The notes: generated by a model not told the origin, from the sequence alone. A stretch of DNA of 64,000 nt from Coraliomargarita sinensis (GCF_003185655.1 NZ_QHJQ01000008.1:1-64000), one strand, 5' to 3'; numbered from the stretch's first letter, positions 25,051 through 35,328 are shown. Made by a program: numbers and translations.

Positions 25051-28000
25051 TTAGATTTCATCTGGATTCAAATAGCGGAATCCGACAACGCGAAACGGGC
25101 GTCCGATGGTTTCATTGGCCGGTTCGTCGGGCAAGCGCTGGACCAGCATTTCGCACCAGGCTTCACCGACCACCTTATCCGAGCCGGGATTGGTATGGCG
25201 ACCGTAACTTCTTATGATAAATGTGTCGGAGCGGGCGCTCAGTCCCGGCCCGACCGTGGTCAAGATGTCTGCCTGGGAGAGGTCGCCGGGAGCAAGGTCG
25301 AGTAGGTTGCCGTCGATATTGTTCTGGACCGGAGCGTCGCTTAGTTCGGCCGGCTGGGTATTGTCGACGACCCCTTGGGTCGATGGATCGGCATCGATGG
25401 CCGCTTGCAGGGCACCCTTGAGCCCGCGTTCGTCGTCCGTAAGCCGCCGGTTGATGAAGTCGGAGAGCGAGAGGAAGGGGCCGCGTTTTTTGACCTCTTC
25501 GACCATATTCTCGGCCAGGGTCCGGATGGCGGCACGCTCGAAATCGAGAGGTCCGCCGCGCCAGGGCGTGTTGCTGTTCGCGGTCGGCAGGCTGAGGCGG
25601 TGGAAGGGATGGTCGAGTTTGGATGTGGTGGCAAGGGAGCCGGAACCCTGATTCAGGTAAGAAATACCCTCGCCTCCCAGGCCGGAGAGGAAGGCAGCCC
25701 AGGCCTCGACCGAAGTTGAATTTACGTTGAAGGGGCCGCGGAGTAAGAGATTCGCAGCGGCGTCCTCGTAACCGGCTTCTGATGGGTTGTCCGGATTGGG
25801 AAGGCGGTCATACAAATAGTCCTTGTTTCTGTCCAGTTCGACAAAGCGCTCGCGGAGTGGGGCAAGACGGCCGGGGGAGCGATTGTCGATATCGTAGGGG
25901 TCGATGGTCGATAGGAAATAATCATCCCAGAGCGCATCGTTGAGAAACCAGGAGAGATCCATGAAGGTTCTGTTCGCAAAATTATCCACGGCATAGGCGC
26001 GCCGCACATGCGGGTCGGCCATGCTGTTGCCCAGAGGATAAGTGGGATTGTGCGGATAAAGGTTCGCCAGGTGGGCGTGTTGGTATTGACCGAGCGATTC
26101 CGGAGGGCGTCGGGGGACATCGAACAGACTGATAAAGTTCTCCCCGCCACTGCCGCCGGCAGAGGCCCCCCAAAAGCCACGCATCAAGGTGCCGCTTCCG
26201 GTGGAGACGCCGGCCTTTTCGTAATTTACATCACTCGGGCCGGGTAGAAATCCAAACCAGTAGTTGGGAATTTGACCGTCATAGACCCCCATGAGCCCGC
26301 CTTTGGGGTAGATGGGGCGCACGTTGAAATTGGCGAAACGGCTTGGGCTGTAGTCTGGTTCTGCGAATTCCGAACCGGGCAGCAGGTGCAATTCGATGCC
26401 ACCCAGGAAAACCAAGGCATCAGGGTTGACGGTCACACTTGTATCCAGTCCCGGGTCCACGGACGGATCGTCGAAGTTCCGGACCAATCGAATGCGGAAA
26501 TCATGGGTCTCGAAACTCGGTCTGGCACCTTCGGCGTCGCTTGTGATCCTGGTTTCGATCTCAAGCACATCACCCTCCGTCAGTTCATCCAGGTCATTGT
26601 TCGGGTCGGAAAGTGTTTCGGAGAGCGTCAGGTAGGGGAAATCGCTGGGATCATTGGCGGGAAGGGTGTCGGGAAAAATCGAGGTTAGCGCGACCGGGTT
26701 GCCCTGATTCCAATCGTCCGCCGCAGCGACGTTCTGGACCGTGTAGACCCGTATTTCACCGGGAGCGAAATCATTGAGTTCGGGGGAGGCGGGATCGAAT
26801 TCGACCCACAATCTTTCGTTGCTGCTGGTCAGTATCCCTCCGGACAGAAAATCACCGGTTCGGGTGAGTGCGAAATCTCTCCCGTTAATGGTGAAAACCG
26901 TTTTTACCTTTTGCTCGACATCCCAGTTGAGCACCGGGAAATCCTCGAAGAACCCGTCCAATGCTTCGTAGGAGATGCCCACGTTATACGGATTCCATAA
27001 GGTTACCGTGGGCGTGACGCGCATCACGGGATGGTAGTATTGGTTGCCGGAGGGATCCGTCCGTAAATTCCCGGAGCTGTCACGGCTCTCGTCGACCGAC
27101 AAATGGAACAGAAGGTTGAAACGAAGCAGAACGGGAGTAACCGGACTGGTGACCGGTTCCACTGGTCCATCGGACCGGGACAGAATTTCGGCATCAACAT
27201 CGGACGGCGCCCAGTAGTCGAGGTGATCGCGGGTTGCCACCCGGAAATCGTTGAAGCCGGAGTGTGTGTCTGTGGAGAGCCGGACCTTGGGCATGTAGTA
27301 ATTGCCCGATCCGCCCGGATCCGGGAGAGGCACAACCCTCACCGCGCCGTTGTCCGCATCCGCCAGCCTCTGAAAAGAGTTGTGGTAATCGCGAAGGATC
27401 TGCCAGCGGGGAGCGAAGAAGTTTTTATCCGCCGCCGACGGACTGCGGATGCTCTGGTCGGCTTGGGGATAGTCTTGATAGTTGAAGATGCGCCGCCGGC
27501 GAAAATCGTTTTCGAAAGCGGTGTTGGTCATCGCAATTGAGGGATCAAAATTAAAGATTTGCTCCGGGTCTCGCCAGAGGGCGAGCGACAAGTCCTTGCG
27601 AAGGCCCCCGCGCCGGTTGCTGCTCAAGACGCCGTAGCTATAGAGACTGAAGTCCGCCATCAGATTGTCTTCGGCCAATGCGCTGCCGGCGTTGGTGCTG
27701 ACCGACGCATCGAAAAAAACGAGTTCGGCCGAAGCGCTTGTGTCGGTGACTTTGCGCAAGCTCGAAATCAGATCCGCATTGTTGAAGTCGGTATTTTGGA
27801 ACCACTCCGTGCCGCTCAGGTTGTTACGATGGGGAAAAAGGTAGCGCGGGATGTCGCGGACTGGATTGCTCTCCCGTTCGGCCCGGTATGAATCGACCAT
27901 ACTTATATTGGCCTTAACACCCTCGTCCGAAATCCACCAGGCGATGGCTCCCCGATCATCCAGGTCTTGGAGCGGAACCCTGACTTCAGTGATTGTCGGT

Positions 28001-28551
28001 TCGGTCCCGTTGTAGGGGATCGCTTGAAGAGAGGCGACGACGGCGGTTTCACCGCCATTGTCCGGATTAAAGGTAAGGCCGTTTTCGGCCACCGATTCGA
28101 CATTATTCCGCTCTTCTTTAGGGAGTGAGACCAACCAACGGTTGAAGCGTCCCTGCCGGTCCTCTGCGTCACCCGGATTCCAGTTCTCCGTGTCCCAAGT
28201 ACCGGTCCAGAAGCGTGTGATCTCGTCGGCGTTAAAGGGTGACACGCCATCCTCAGGATCGTCAGGGTTTTGACTTGATAGGATTTCCGCTCGCGCACTT
28301 GTCCGCGTGTCCGCCCCCATCGACATCTGCAGCTCGCCAAGTGCGATCATTGCCGCGGTGCGCGCATTCTGCTTCGCTTGTAGAACGGAGCTTCGGGACC
28401 CCGAGGAATTTGTCTCGACGGTGAGAAATGCGGTCAAGGCAAAGAGCAGAACCATGATAAAGCCCATCAAGGTCAGCGAGATAACCAGAGCGAACCCTTC
28501 CTTCGACGTTTGGGGCGAGCGCCAACGCTTAAATCGGGGCGGGGTAATCAT
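25051..28551 (-). CDS. Verru_Chthon cassette protein A (pilus-associated)
   Basis: The product has 1166 residues. The N-terminus has a short basic leader ending in G followed by a single hydrophobic helix (FALVISLTLMGFIMVLLFAL, residues about 20-39), then SVLQAKQNARTAAMIALGEL, the pattern of PilX-like minor pilins and of Verru_Chthon cassette protein A. The long remainder is a secreted, beta-rich region with a conserved-looking C-terminus (VVGEAWCEMLVQRLPDE). The family is thought to work with type IV pilus/pseudopilus-like machinery specific to Verrucomicrobia, but its job is not established. Usual partners B, C and D (pseudopilins) are not in this window; only the small secreted gene follows. 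A LacI-type or other regulator is not evident. Confidence 0.75.
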   Translation of the reverse strand: MITPPRFKRWRSPQTSKEGFALVISLTLMGFIMVLLFALTAFLTVETNSSGSRSSVLQAKQNARTAAMIALGELQMSMGADTRTSARAEILSSQNPDDPEDGVSPFNADEITRFWTGTWDTENWNPGDAEDRQGRFNRWLVSLPKEERNNVESVAENGLTFNPDNGGETAVVASLQAIPYNGTEPTITEVRVPLQDLDDRGAIAWWISDEGVKANISMVDSYRAERESNPVRDIPRYLFPHRNNLSGTEWFQNTDFNNADLISSLRKVTDTSASAELVFFDASVSTNAGSALAEDNLMADFSLYSYGVLSSNRRGGLRKDLSLALWRDPEQIFNFDPSIAMTNTAFENDFRRRRIFNYQDYPQADQSIRSPSAADKNFFAPRWQILRDYHNSFQRLADADNGAVRVVPLPDPGGSGNYYMPKVRLSTDTHSGFNDFRVATRDHLDYWAPSDVDAEILSRSDGPVEPVTSPVTPVLLRFNLLFHLSVDESRDSSGNLRTDPSGNQYYHPVMRVTPTVTLWNPYNVGISYEALDGFFEDFPVLNWDVEQKVKTVFTINGRDFALTRTGDFLSGGILTSSNERLWVEFDPASPELNDFAPGEIRVYTVQNVAAADDWNQGNPVALTSIFPDTLPANDPSDFPYLTLSETLSDPNNDLDELTEGDVLEIETRITSDAEGARPSFETHDFRIRLVRNFDDPSVDPGLDTSVTVNPDALVFLGGIELHLLPGSEFAEPDYSPSRFANFNVRPIYPKGGLMGVYDGQIPNYWFGFLPGPSDVNYEKAGVSTGSGTLMRGFWGASAGGSGGENFISLFDVPRRPPESLGQYQHAHLANLYPHNPTYPLGNSMADPHVRRAYAVDNFANRTFMDLSWFLNDALWDDYFLSTIDPYDIDNRSPGRLAPLRERFVELDRNKDYLYDRLPNPDNPSEAGYEDAAANLLLRGPFNVNSTSVEAWAAFLSGLGGEGISYLNQGSGSLATTSKLDHPFHRLSLPTANSNTPWRGGPLDFERAAIRTLAENMVEEVKKRGPFLSLSDFINRRLTDDERGLKGALQAAIDADPSTQGVVDNTQPAELSDAPVQNNIDGNLLDLAPGDLSQADILTTVGPGLSARSDTFIIRSYGRHTNPGSDKVVGEAWCEMLVQRLPDEPANETIGRPFRVVGFRYLNPDEI

Positions 28552-28906
28552 CTAATAAATATTGTACAAATTTAGAAAGATACAACACTAGAGATTAATT
28601 TGAGAAAAAAAAGTCGGTTTTAAAGCCCATTCGAGCTGAAAGGAAGCGTACTTAGAAAGGATCAACAGTGGCTTGATTTGTACGTCGCCGCTTGCCCGTT
28701 TTGCCAAATATGATTTGCGTGAAGTTACCTTTCGCTATGGCACTAATTCCCTGTAGGTAAATGGAATTCGCCGGAGGATAGGTTCCGCATTCATCTGATT
28801 TCTTTGTAACAAAACGCGGTCCAAGTAAGAGAGTTTACAGTCGAACTTTGTCCGTTGTCTAAGTTTAGAAAGATTCAAGCACGGATGATCCGCTATGAAA
28901 CAAAAA
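28552..28906. other. Intergenic region upstream of Verru_Chthon gene
   Basis: About 355 bases between the start of the Verru_Chthon gene and the terminator of the next minus-strand gene. It is AT-rich near 28555-28620, where the promoter for the Verru_Chthon pair should lie. Short frames of up to 67 codons have no coding character. I see no RNA gene or repeat. Confidence 0.4.
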
Positions 28907-28930
28907 GCCCGTCGTGATATCACGACGGGC
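28907..28930 (-). terminator. Rho-independent terminator of PEP-CTERM gene
   Basis: A perfect 24-base palindrome (GCCCGTCGTGAT and its complement) is followed on the minus strand by TTTTTG. It ends 26 bases after the PEP-CTERM stop at 28957. A stable 12-base stem with a U-run makes this a convincing intrinsic terminator for minus-strand transcription. Confidence 0.85.
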
Positions 28931-28956
28931 TTCGGCAAATCGGTTGTGGAAATTAT

Positions 28957-29664
28957 CTATTGTCTCCGTCGAGCCATGATCCAGCCAATAGCAAGCATAC
29001 CGGATAGAAGTCCGAAGGACGACGGCTCGGGAACCGCTGTCACGTTGCCACTCATCGAAAAATCACCAAGAGACATGTGGGTGTCATCACCTCCAGCTTG
29101 TGTCTTAGTTACGAAAAGTCTAGCAGAGTAATTCTCGCCCGCTACTAAATCGGCGAAAGTTGACAAGTCTATGGTTGTGGTAGCTGTTTGGCCGCCACCA
29201 AAGTCAGAGCTTGTACCTATCGCCGAAGTCTGGGTGTAGCCGTTGTCCCCAGATATGGTCAACTCCCAGTCGATAGTACCTTGTTTATTCCTGAGGGCGC
29301 CACCTCCAGTGATTGCATAGGAGGTCAGGGATAAGGACGTGAGATCAATGGCAGATGTGCTAGCATCCAAGGCTAAAGAAAAGTCAATATACCATCCATC
29401 AGTCCCTCCTCCAAAAACGGATGCATCTGGGTCTAGCTTATCGGCTTGAACGTCGTGATAATTGGCAGCTCCGCCGCCGTCGTTGAAAGCGGTAAAGGAG
29501 GTGCCAGCATTAAATCCCACCTCAGTGTTCCATGAGGTGATGGTCGCTACATTATTGGTTTTGGAGACACCGGTAAAGTCATCCGCGAGAATGACCGTCT
29601 GAGCTGTGGCAGCGCTGGTAGCAAGGGAGATGGCGAGAGCGCTGAATAAGATTGGGTTTTTCAT
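28957..29664 (-). CDS. PEP-CTERM sorting-domain protein
   Basis: The product has 235 residues: a signal peptide (FSALAISLATSAATAQT), a Ser/Thr/Gly/Asp-rich beta body, and a C-terminal exosortase signal (AVPEPSSFGLLSGMLAIGWI then MARRRQ). The body alternates in hydrophobicity as a single beta sandwich, possibly carbohydrate-binding, but without a known domain. The gene stands alone, with its own terminator. It shares architecture with the PEP-CTERM protein at 10212-10865, yet the bodies are not obviously related. PEP-CTERM proteins are usually exported and may attach to extracellular polysaccharide. Confidence 0.82.
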   Translation of the reverse strand: MKNPILFSALAISLATSAATAQTVILADDFTGVSKTNNVATITSWNTEVGFNAGTSFTAFNDGGGAANYHDVQADKLDPDASVFGGGTDGWYIDFSLALDASTSAIDLTSLSLTSYAITGGGALRNKQGTIDWELTISGDNGYTQTSAIGTSSDFGGGQTATTTIDLSTFADLVAGENYSARLFVTKTQAGGDDTHMSLGDFSMSGNVTAVPEPSSFGLLSGMLAIGWIMARRRQ

Positions 29665-30058
29665 TAAAGTAGGGGTGTTTGAAGTTAATAATTACAGGAC
29701 AGCGGGATCGAATAACCTCGGAACCTTAATGTCAATACTGATTTAATAATTATTTTTTAATTATTTAAATATTTACCGCTTCTTGATGGATTGGTCTTTT
29801 TCCGGATTCTTAATCGAACGCCTTGGATTTCACGGCGACATTGGAACACGCTTCATCCAAGTGGGCGCGCTTGCTGGTGAGACAATATGGTAAATTTTTG
29901 AAATAAAAGTTTCATTTACCGCAGGCAGATGGAGCGACCCCGGGCCACTGGCGGTGGAAGGATGAGGGTTGTGTTGCCGACTGCGCCAGCTTTCTCGATC
30001 GCCTTCAGCGTTTGCTTAAAGCGCCGCGGCATTCAAACAGCTTAATTCAGAGTCCGAT
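29665..30058. other. Intergenic region, AT-rich promoter zone then no recognisable gene
   Basis: The first 110 bases are strongly AT-rich, with an imperfect palindrome around 29742-29768 (TTTAATAATTA...TAATTATTTAAA), suited to the promoter of the PEP-CTERM gene. From 29916 to 30032 the complement has a 38-codon frame starting MPRRFKQTLKAIEKAGAV; it lacks a ribosome site and is not convincing. Nothing else is seen. Confidence 0.35.
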
Positions 30059-30487
30059 TCAACGCAGGGGATTTTTCCATCGGATCCCGGGGAAGCGGTC
30101 AAAGTCGCGGTCGTTGCTGTAAATGACGGCCGAGTGTTCGCGGGCGTGTACGGCAATGAGCGCGTCTGTGCTCAGATTTCCGCCCATTTCTGCCTCGGCG
30201 AGTAAATCAAAGAATACGCCGACGGCGCGCTCGGACACTTGAATGACCCGGACCTGCGGGCAGTCCAACCATTGTTGGACCATTTCGCGGACGGATTCTC
30301 CGTCCAGGGGGGCCGCACAAATCTGAGGGTGGGTCATGATACGTGTGAAGGCGAGGAGCACGACCCAGGGGATGCCGATCGTTTCGTCGGAGGAAAGCGC
30401 GGCCTCCCACCAAGTTCTCGCTTTGTCATGCTGCGGACAAGTCCGGTCATGCGCGAAGATCAGAAGATTGGCATCGGGGATAATCAT
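30059..30487 (-). CDS. PIN-domain toxin, VapC-like
   Basis: This 142-residue protein is of usual VapC size. PIN landmarks are the opening IIPDANLLIFAHD with Asp5, a central acidic residue in the LAEAEMGGN region, STDALIAVHA with its Asp, and SNDRDFDRFPGI near the end; these carboxylates bind magnesium in an RNase active site. VapC toxins cleave tRNA or rRNA. The ATG overlaps the stop of the upstream antitoxin gene (ATGA), typical of a coupled toxin-antitoxin operon. It lies in a gene-poor region next to a palindromic element. Confidence 0.85.
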   Translation of the reverse strand: MIIPDANLLIFAHDRTCPQHDKARTWWEAALSSDETIGIPWVVLLAFTRIMTHPQICAAPLDGESVREMVQQWLDCPQVRVIQVSERAVGVFFDLLAEAEMGGNLSTDALIAVHAREHSAVIYSNDRDFDRFPGIRWKNPLR

Positions 30488-30750
30488 TCTTCAGCCACTT
30501 TCAAATGATCCTCCGATTCCAGCTGGTCATAGACCTGGTTCATGCTCATCCCGCGGTAGGCCGCACGGATGCCAACCGCGTGCGTCTTGATGCGCCTTCT
30601 CTTTATTTCTTTCGATGGCGCGGAAAGGCCTCTCTCCAGCGTCTCTTGAACAATCTTCGTCATGGGGCGCCCCTCGGTCCGTGCCCGTTGTTTCAGTGCG
30701 TCCAGTAAAGCATCATTGATGTCGATTGTTGTTCTAATAAAACGCATCAT
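30484..30750 (-). CDS. Ribbon-helix-helix antitoxin, VapB-like
   Basis: The frame is open further upstream, but the natural start is ATG 30750 (or 30747), giving 88 residues that begin MMRFIRTTIDINDALLDAL. That beta-strand plus helix is the ribbon-helix-helix DNA-binding fold, with TKIVQETLERGL as the second helix. The C-terminal half is basic (KEIKRRRIKTHAVG) and then acidic, and would wrap the toxin. It should repress its own promoter and neutralise the PIN toxin it overlaps. Confidence 0.8.
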   Translation of the reverse strand: MMRFIRTTIDINDALLDALKQRARTEGRPMTKIVQETLERGLSAPSKEIKRRRIKTHAVGIRAAYRGMSMNQVYDQLESEDHLKVAEE

Positions 30751-30893
30751 GATGTGTTTATTCGAAAGATGCAATCGGAAATTTTCCGGCACCAGCCGGA
30801 GGCGCCGTCGCATTTTGGGCAGCTTTATGGCCGTATCTTTCAACGTATCTCCTTGGGCCTCCGAATTCAGGTGGATGCCGGAGGGTCGTTATC

Positions 30894-31040
30894 GTAGTCG
30901 GGGTGATTCATCCCCCGACCCGAAGGCAAGTTCTGTTTCGCTCCATCCGAACAGGCCACAAGCTCTGGAGGCGCTCGACCTCCTCAAGCCAGTTCCCAAT
31001 CACCGTTACGTTCTGTCGGGGGATGAATCACCCCGACTAC
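30894..31040. repeat. Element bounded by perfect 26-base inverted repeats
   Basis: The arms at 30894-30919 (GTAGTCGGGGTGATTCATCC...) and 31015-31040 are perfect reverse complements over 26 bases, enclosing 95 bases without coding capacity. The 147-base unit looks like a MITE or large palindromic extragenic repeat. It lies between the toxin-antitoxin promoter and the tail of a minus-strand sulfatase. No target-site duplication is obvious by eye. Confidence 0.6.
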
Positions 31041-31136
31041 GGGAGCTGGATAACCCCATTTTCGTAAGAATTCCGTCGAGGCCATGCTCAGGCCCTTTGA
31101 AAAGCTCAAACCTTGTGGCCAAGAGATAAGAAGGGA

Positions 31137-32708
31137 TCAGTCCCGCCTCAACCGCGGGGCCGAGTGGCCCTGCTCGCGAATTCGTGTCAGCAGGCCCTGT
31201 AGCTCAGTCACGACCGCGGGGTGCGCATCGGCCAGGTTGCGGCGCTGGCCGATGTCCCGGCGGAGGTCGTAGAGTTCGACCGGAAGCTGGTTGTCGGCGG
31301 GGTAATCGAAGGCTTCTTCCCAGGCCTCGTATCCGCCCGAGTGGTAACCGTCCTCCGCATTGATGAGAAGCCACTGATCGTGACGGATGGCGAACTTGTC
31401 TTTGAAGGTGTTGTGGATGTGGCTGCGGCGGCTTCCCCCGGGCGCGCCCCGGAGCACTGATAATTGATTATGTGAGTCTTCCGCCTGGTCGTCGGGCAGC
31501 TCGTAGCCGACGGTTGCCGCAATCGTCGCCATGAGGTCGATCTGTGAAATCAGGCTTTTGTTCACAACACCCTCAGGGGTCACCCCCGGCCATTTGACGA
31601 TGAAGGGTACGCGGTGTCCGCCTTCGTAAATATCCCGTTTCAGGCCGCGCAGGGGGTCGGAGGACCAGTGGCCGTATTTCTCGAAGCGCGGGTAGGCGTA
31701 TTTTTCCGGGCCGTTGTCGGCGGAAAAGATGACGAGGGTGTTTTCGGCCACGCCGGCGTCCTCGAGCGCCTTCAGCAGCTGCCCACAGGCGTCGTCGGTT
31801 TCGACTACAAAGTCGCCGTAAGGGCCGGCTTCAGAACGACCGTCAAAGGCGTCGTTTGGAATGATCGGCGCGTGGGGTGAAGGAAAGGCGAAATAGAGGA
31901 AAAAGGGCTCTTCGCCTTTAGCAAGCTCGTGAATTTTCCGCACGCCCTTCTCCGTGGTGGTGGGAATATTTTCGTAGGGATCCCAGCCGGTCACCATAGG
32001 CCCGGGGCGACACTCCCAGTGACCCTCCTTGATGGGCTTCCATGCTTTCGTATCCATCATCCTGTCCGGCGCCTCGACCACCCGGTCGTTCTCGATCCAG
32101 CAGTAGGGTGGGAAATTGATCACGGTATCGCCAAAGTAATAATCGAAGCCGTGGGCCAGCGGTCCGTCGGGAATCGCCCGGCTCCAGTCGAAGAGCTCCG
32201 GGCGGTAGCTGGCCCGGCGATCGGTCGGGTCAAATTGATCCCGTTTCTCCTCCCTCACGATCGAGCTCCAGTCCCAGCCGAGGTGCCATTTGCCGATGGC
32301 GGCGGTCGTGTAGCCGCTCTGTTGCAGCATTTCAGGCAGGGTAAGTTCCTCCGCGTCGAAGGCGGATGCCCCGAATATTCCCACGATACCGTGGAATTTC
32401 CGCCAGTGATGGCGGCCGGTCAACAGGGCGTAGCGGCTGGGGGTGCAGATGCCGGAGGAAGAATGGCCGTCGGTGAAGCGCATGCCTTCGCCGGCCAGCC
32501 GATCCAAATGGGGTGTAGGGATTTTTGAATCCGGGTTGTAACAACCGAGGTCGCCGTAACCGAGGTCGTCGGCATATAGGATCACGATATTCGGCTGATT
32601 TTGTGCGGCGGTCGATGGCGTGGTTCGACAACCGGTTGCCCATGCGGCGATCCACAGCAGGCAGGTGGCAGGCAAAAGGTAGCGGCAGATGGTTCTCCGG
32701 TATTCCAT
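31137..32708 (-). CDS. Sulfatase (S1 family) lipoprotein
   Basis: The product has 523 residues with a lipoprotein-type signal ([11 protein letters not shown], Cys27). The S1 sulfatase core follows: [16 protein letters not shown] with metal-binding Asp47/Asp48, and [17 protein letters not shown] where Cys88 of C-T-P-S-R is the residue oxidised to formylglycine. Later landmarks are [17 protein letters not shown] (metal site) and [13 protein letters not shown]. It should remove sulfate esters from a carbohydrate in the periplasm or outer membrane after maturation by a sulfatase-modifying enzyme not encoded here. It diverges from another sulfatase across 120 bases. The exact sugar and position cannot be read from sequence. 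Confidence 0.9.
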   Translation of the reverse strand: MEYRRTICRYLLPATCLLWIAAWATGCRTTPSTAAQNQPNIVILYADDLGYGDLGCYNPDSKIPTPHLDRLAGEGMRFTDGHSSSGICTPSRYALLTGRHHWRKFHGIVGIFGASAFDAEELTLPEMLQQSGYTTAAIGKWHLGWDWSSIVREEKRDQFDPTDRRASYRPELFDWSRAIPDGPLAHGFDYYFGDTVINFPPYCWIENDRVVEAPDRMMDTKAWKPIKEGHWECRPGPMVTGWDPYENIPTTTEKGVRKIHELAKGEEPFFLYFAFPSPHAPIIPNDAFDGRSEAGPYGDFVVETDDACGQLLKALEDAGVAENTLVIFSADNGPEKYAYPRFEKYGHWSSDPLRGLKRDIYEGGHRVPFIVKWPGVTPEGVVNKSLISQIDLMATIAATVGYELPDDQAEDSHNQLSVLRGAPGGSRRSHIHNTFKDKFAIRHDQWLLINAEDGYHSGGYEAWEEAFDYPADNQLPVELYDLRRDIGQRRNLADAHPAVVTELQGLLTRIREQGHSAPRLRRD

Positions 32709-32828
32709 GATTTCAGATATTTGTATGGCGTAGCCATAGGAGCTATCATACCCGGGTTCAATAAAATAATATTTATTAGCGGTATGTCTTGCCCATTTCC
32801 CGATTAAATGGAATGAATTGACGCTGAT

Positions 32829-34220
32829 ATGATGGTATCCGCCAACGCCGTTTTTCTGTCCGCGTTAATCTTCTTGCTGTCCAATGTCCACATTGCGGCT
32901 GAGGTCCTAGATCAATTTTCCGGGCGCCCAAATATCGTTTTCATCTTCGCTGATGACTGGGGTTACGGCGACTTGGGTGTCCACGGAAGTCGCTTTCTCA
33001 AGACGCCGAACCTCGATGCCATGGCGGCGGAGGGCACTGATTTCCAGAATTTCTGGGTGAATAACCCGGTATGCTCGCCCAGTCGCGCCGCGATCATGAC
33101 CGGGCAGTTTCCGGCGCGGCATCGCATCCACGGCCATTTTTCTCATGTCGCCAGCCACGTTGAGCGGGGCATGCCAGATTGGCTCGATCCAGAGCAGACA
33201 ATGCTGCCCCGGTTGCTCCAAGAAGCTGGTTATAAGACCGGTCACTTCGGCAAGTGGCACCTCACGAACACGCGGGTGCCCGATGCCCCGACACCGAGCG
33301 TTTACGGGTTCGATGAATACGGGGCCTACAATCTCTCGGGGGAGCAGATGCCGGTCGAGGCGACTTGCTCGCGAACAATCGACTTTATCCGTCGCCACAA
33401 GGATCAGCCTTTTTTTGTCAATGTCTGGATTCACGAGACACATACGCCGCACTATCCCAAGGAGAAATATCTGCAGCAATTCGACCATCTTGGTGAACAG
33501 GAACGCGTCTATGCCGCGGTGGTGGCTGAGGCGGATGCGGAAATTGGTCGGATCCTGAATACCCTGGACGAACTCGGGCTGACCGATAACACGCTTGTGA
33601 TCTTCAGTTCGGACAACGGCCCGGAAGTGGAGGGCGGTGAGGCGCAGCGGTATTCAGCCGACGCCTCGACGGGGCCGGGCTTGGGTCGAATGTATTCGGT
33701 GGGCGAAACAGGCGGGTTGTCCGGGCAAAAGCGCTCCTTGTTGGCCGGGGGGCTTCGGGTTCCCTTTATCGCTTGCTGGCCGGGGCAGGTGCCGGCTGGC
33801 CGGGTCGACCGGACCGCGGTCATGGCCGGTGTCGATCTACTGCCGACTTTTTCTGCCCTGGCAAATGCGTCGCTACCCGCGGGCTTCCAGCCGGACGGGG
33901 AAAATATCCTGCCGGCCTTGGCGGGCGGGGATTTCGAGCGCACGAAACCGCTCTTCTGGGAATGGCGTAACAGCGACGAGTTCCGGGACTGGTGGCCGCG
34001 CTACGGCGTGCAGGCGGGGCAATGGCGGATGGTCATGAACGGGGATGCCAGCCGTCTACACCTCTACGACATGGAGGAGGATTGGGTCGAACGGCACAAC
34101 CTCGCCGCCGCTCATCCGGACGTCGTGGATCGCCTTCGCGCCAAGCTTAAGGAATGGGTGGCCACGCTGCCGACGGGTCCGGCCGAGGCAGGGCTTTCCG
34201 CGGCACGGGGGGACCTGTAA
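32829..34220 (+). CDS. Sulfatase (S1 family), secreted
   Basis: The product has 463 residues with a signal peptide ([20 protein letters not shown]). Catalytic core: [16 protein letters not shown] with the metal Asp pair at 42-43, and [14 protein letters not shown], where Cys82 in C-S-P-S-R is the formylglycine precursor. [13 protein letters not shown] and [13 protein letters not shown] complete the S1 pattern. The C-terminal subdomain ([15 protein letters not shown]) is short. It is divergent from the 31137 sulfatase and convergent with the esterase at 34235, and its own promoter region (around 32760) has an AT-rich inverted repeat. It probably acts on the same sulfated glycan at another position. 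Confidence 0.9.
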   Translation: MMVSANAVFLSALIFLLSNVHIAAEVLDQFSGRPNIVFIFADDWGYGDLGVHGSRFLKTPNLDAMAAEGTDFQNFWVNNPVCSPSRAAIMTGQFPARHRIHGHFSHVASHVERGMPDWLDPEQTMLPRLLQEAGYKTGHFGKWHLTNTRVPDAPTPSVYGFDEYGAYNLSGEQMPVEATCSRTIDFIRRHKDQPFFVNVWIHETHTPHYPKEKYLQQFDHLGEQERVYAAVVAEADAEIGRILNTLDELGLTDNTLVIFSSDNGPEVEGGEAQRYSADASTGPGLGRMYSVGETGGLSGQKRSLLAGGLRVPFIACWPGQVPAGRVDRTAVMAGVDLLPTFSALANASLPAGFQPDGENILPALAGGDFERTKPLFWEWRNSDEFRDWWPRYGVQAGQWRMVMNGDASRLHLYDMEEDWVERHNLAAAHPDVVDRLRAKLKEWVATLPTGPAEAGLSAARGDL

Positions 34221-34234
34221 GCGAGCCTTTGGGA

Positions 34235-35182
34235 TTACTCTTCAAGTGCTTGAAAACGTTTCAGGATAAATTCGTCCAAGGCTGCCTGTCGGGTCGCTTT
34301 GTTTGCAAAGACAAGAGTACATTCAAGGTTCAGTGGCTTGCATTGCTCCTGTAAGAGACGGCCGAATCCGACATGATGGATTCCGTCGCTTTCAGGCGGG
34401 GCGGGGGTATCGGAGCCGTAGACAATGAAGACCGGCGGGTCGTCCTTGCTGAGATGGGTAATTGGAGAGGCCTCGGTGGAGATCGCCTTGTATTCCTCCC
34501 AATTGGCAAAGAGTGCCTCGAGGCTGGACGCGCCCACCGTTTCCCAAATCATGGGGTGACTGGATGCGCTGGGCCCGAGTCGCTCCTGCACGACCCAGGG
34601 GTTGATCGTGCTTTGGGCTTTGATAGCGGCCGCCGCTTGGATTCGGGTCGACTGTCGCTCGACGGGGTCGTCGCTATCCGGGTCGGCCAGGTCATCGTGA
34701 TAAGCCAGCCACAAGCTGGAGCATCCCCCCGCCGAGCCTCCGGAAGCGATGATGCGCTCGGGATCAATGTTCCACTCCTCCGCCTTGCTGCGGACGAATT
34801 GCAGGGCCCGGGCCGCGTCGTTCAGGCTGCAGGGCAGGGTGTTTTCCCCGCGCGCCAACCGGTAGTTGATGCTGACGTAGGACACGCCCTGATCAAGAAG
34901 GTTGAGTGAAGGGCCGCTGTTCGCTTCCTTGCTGCCGGAGATCCAGCCGCCCCCGTGGATGTAAAATACCAGCGGGGTCGGTTCGTCGGATTCCGCCTGC
35001 CAGAAGTCGAGCTTGTTCCGCTCGTGTGGACCGTAGGCGACATCACGGATAGTCGGTGGATATTTCTTTGGGGTGACCGAGATGGTCTCGCCCTCCAGTT
35101 CGACCGTGGTCGGATGTTTCGTGCTGACGCAGCCCGCCAGACCGAGGCTGAGCAGAAGGCAAGCGATGGAGTATCGAGTCAT
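34235..35182 (-). CDS. Alpha/beta-hydrolase esterase lipoprotein
   Basis: From ATG 35182 the protein has 315 residues with a lipobox (MTRYSIACLLLSLGLAGC); the frame extends eight residues further upstream. The hydrolase fold shows the oxyanion motif YIHGGGW, the nucleophile elbow SGGSAGG, and later VFIVYGSDTPAP where the catalytic Asp is expected. HSL/BD-FAE-type esterases of this kind remove acetyl or feruloyl groups from polysaccharides. The likely catalytic His (in the GIHHVGFG segment) is less clear. It is the last gene of a minus-strand run (40452 to 34235) with a beta-helix protein, an alpha/alpha-toroid protein and a DUF1961 lipoprotein. Confidence 0.8.
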   Translation of the reverse strand: MTRYSIACLLLSLGLAGCVSTKHPTTVELEGETISVTPKKYPPTIRDVAYGPHERNKLDFWQAESDEPTPLVFYIHGGGWISGSKEANSGPSLNLLDQGVSYVSINYRLARGENTLPCSLNDAARALQFVRSKAEEWNIDPERIIASGGSAGGCSSLWLAYHDDLADPDSDDPVERQSTRIQAAAAIKAQSTINPWVVQERLGPSASSHPMIWETVGASSLEALFANWEEYKAISTEASPITHLSKDDPPVFIVYGSDTPAPPESDGIHHVGFGRLLQEQCKPLNLECTLVFANKATRQAALDEFILKRFQALEE

Positions 35183-35328
35183 GGGATTATTCGTTCGGTA
35201 CAGCACGAGTAGCGGGCAACTGTTTTCTTTCGCAGTCGGACCGGCTTGCCGTGCAATTCTCTACGGCTTATCCGGAGGCCCAGAGGGCGAGGGGCCAAGG
35301 CGGCCCGACTACGTTTATGATGCGAAGT

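Noticed and set aside
29916..30032. A 38-codon minus-strand frame starting MPRRFKQTLKAIEKAG
   Set aside because: It has no ribosome site and no detectable relation to neighbours; it may be coincidence.
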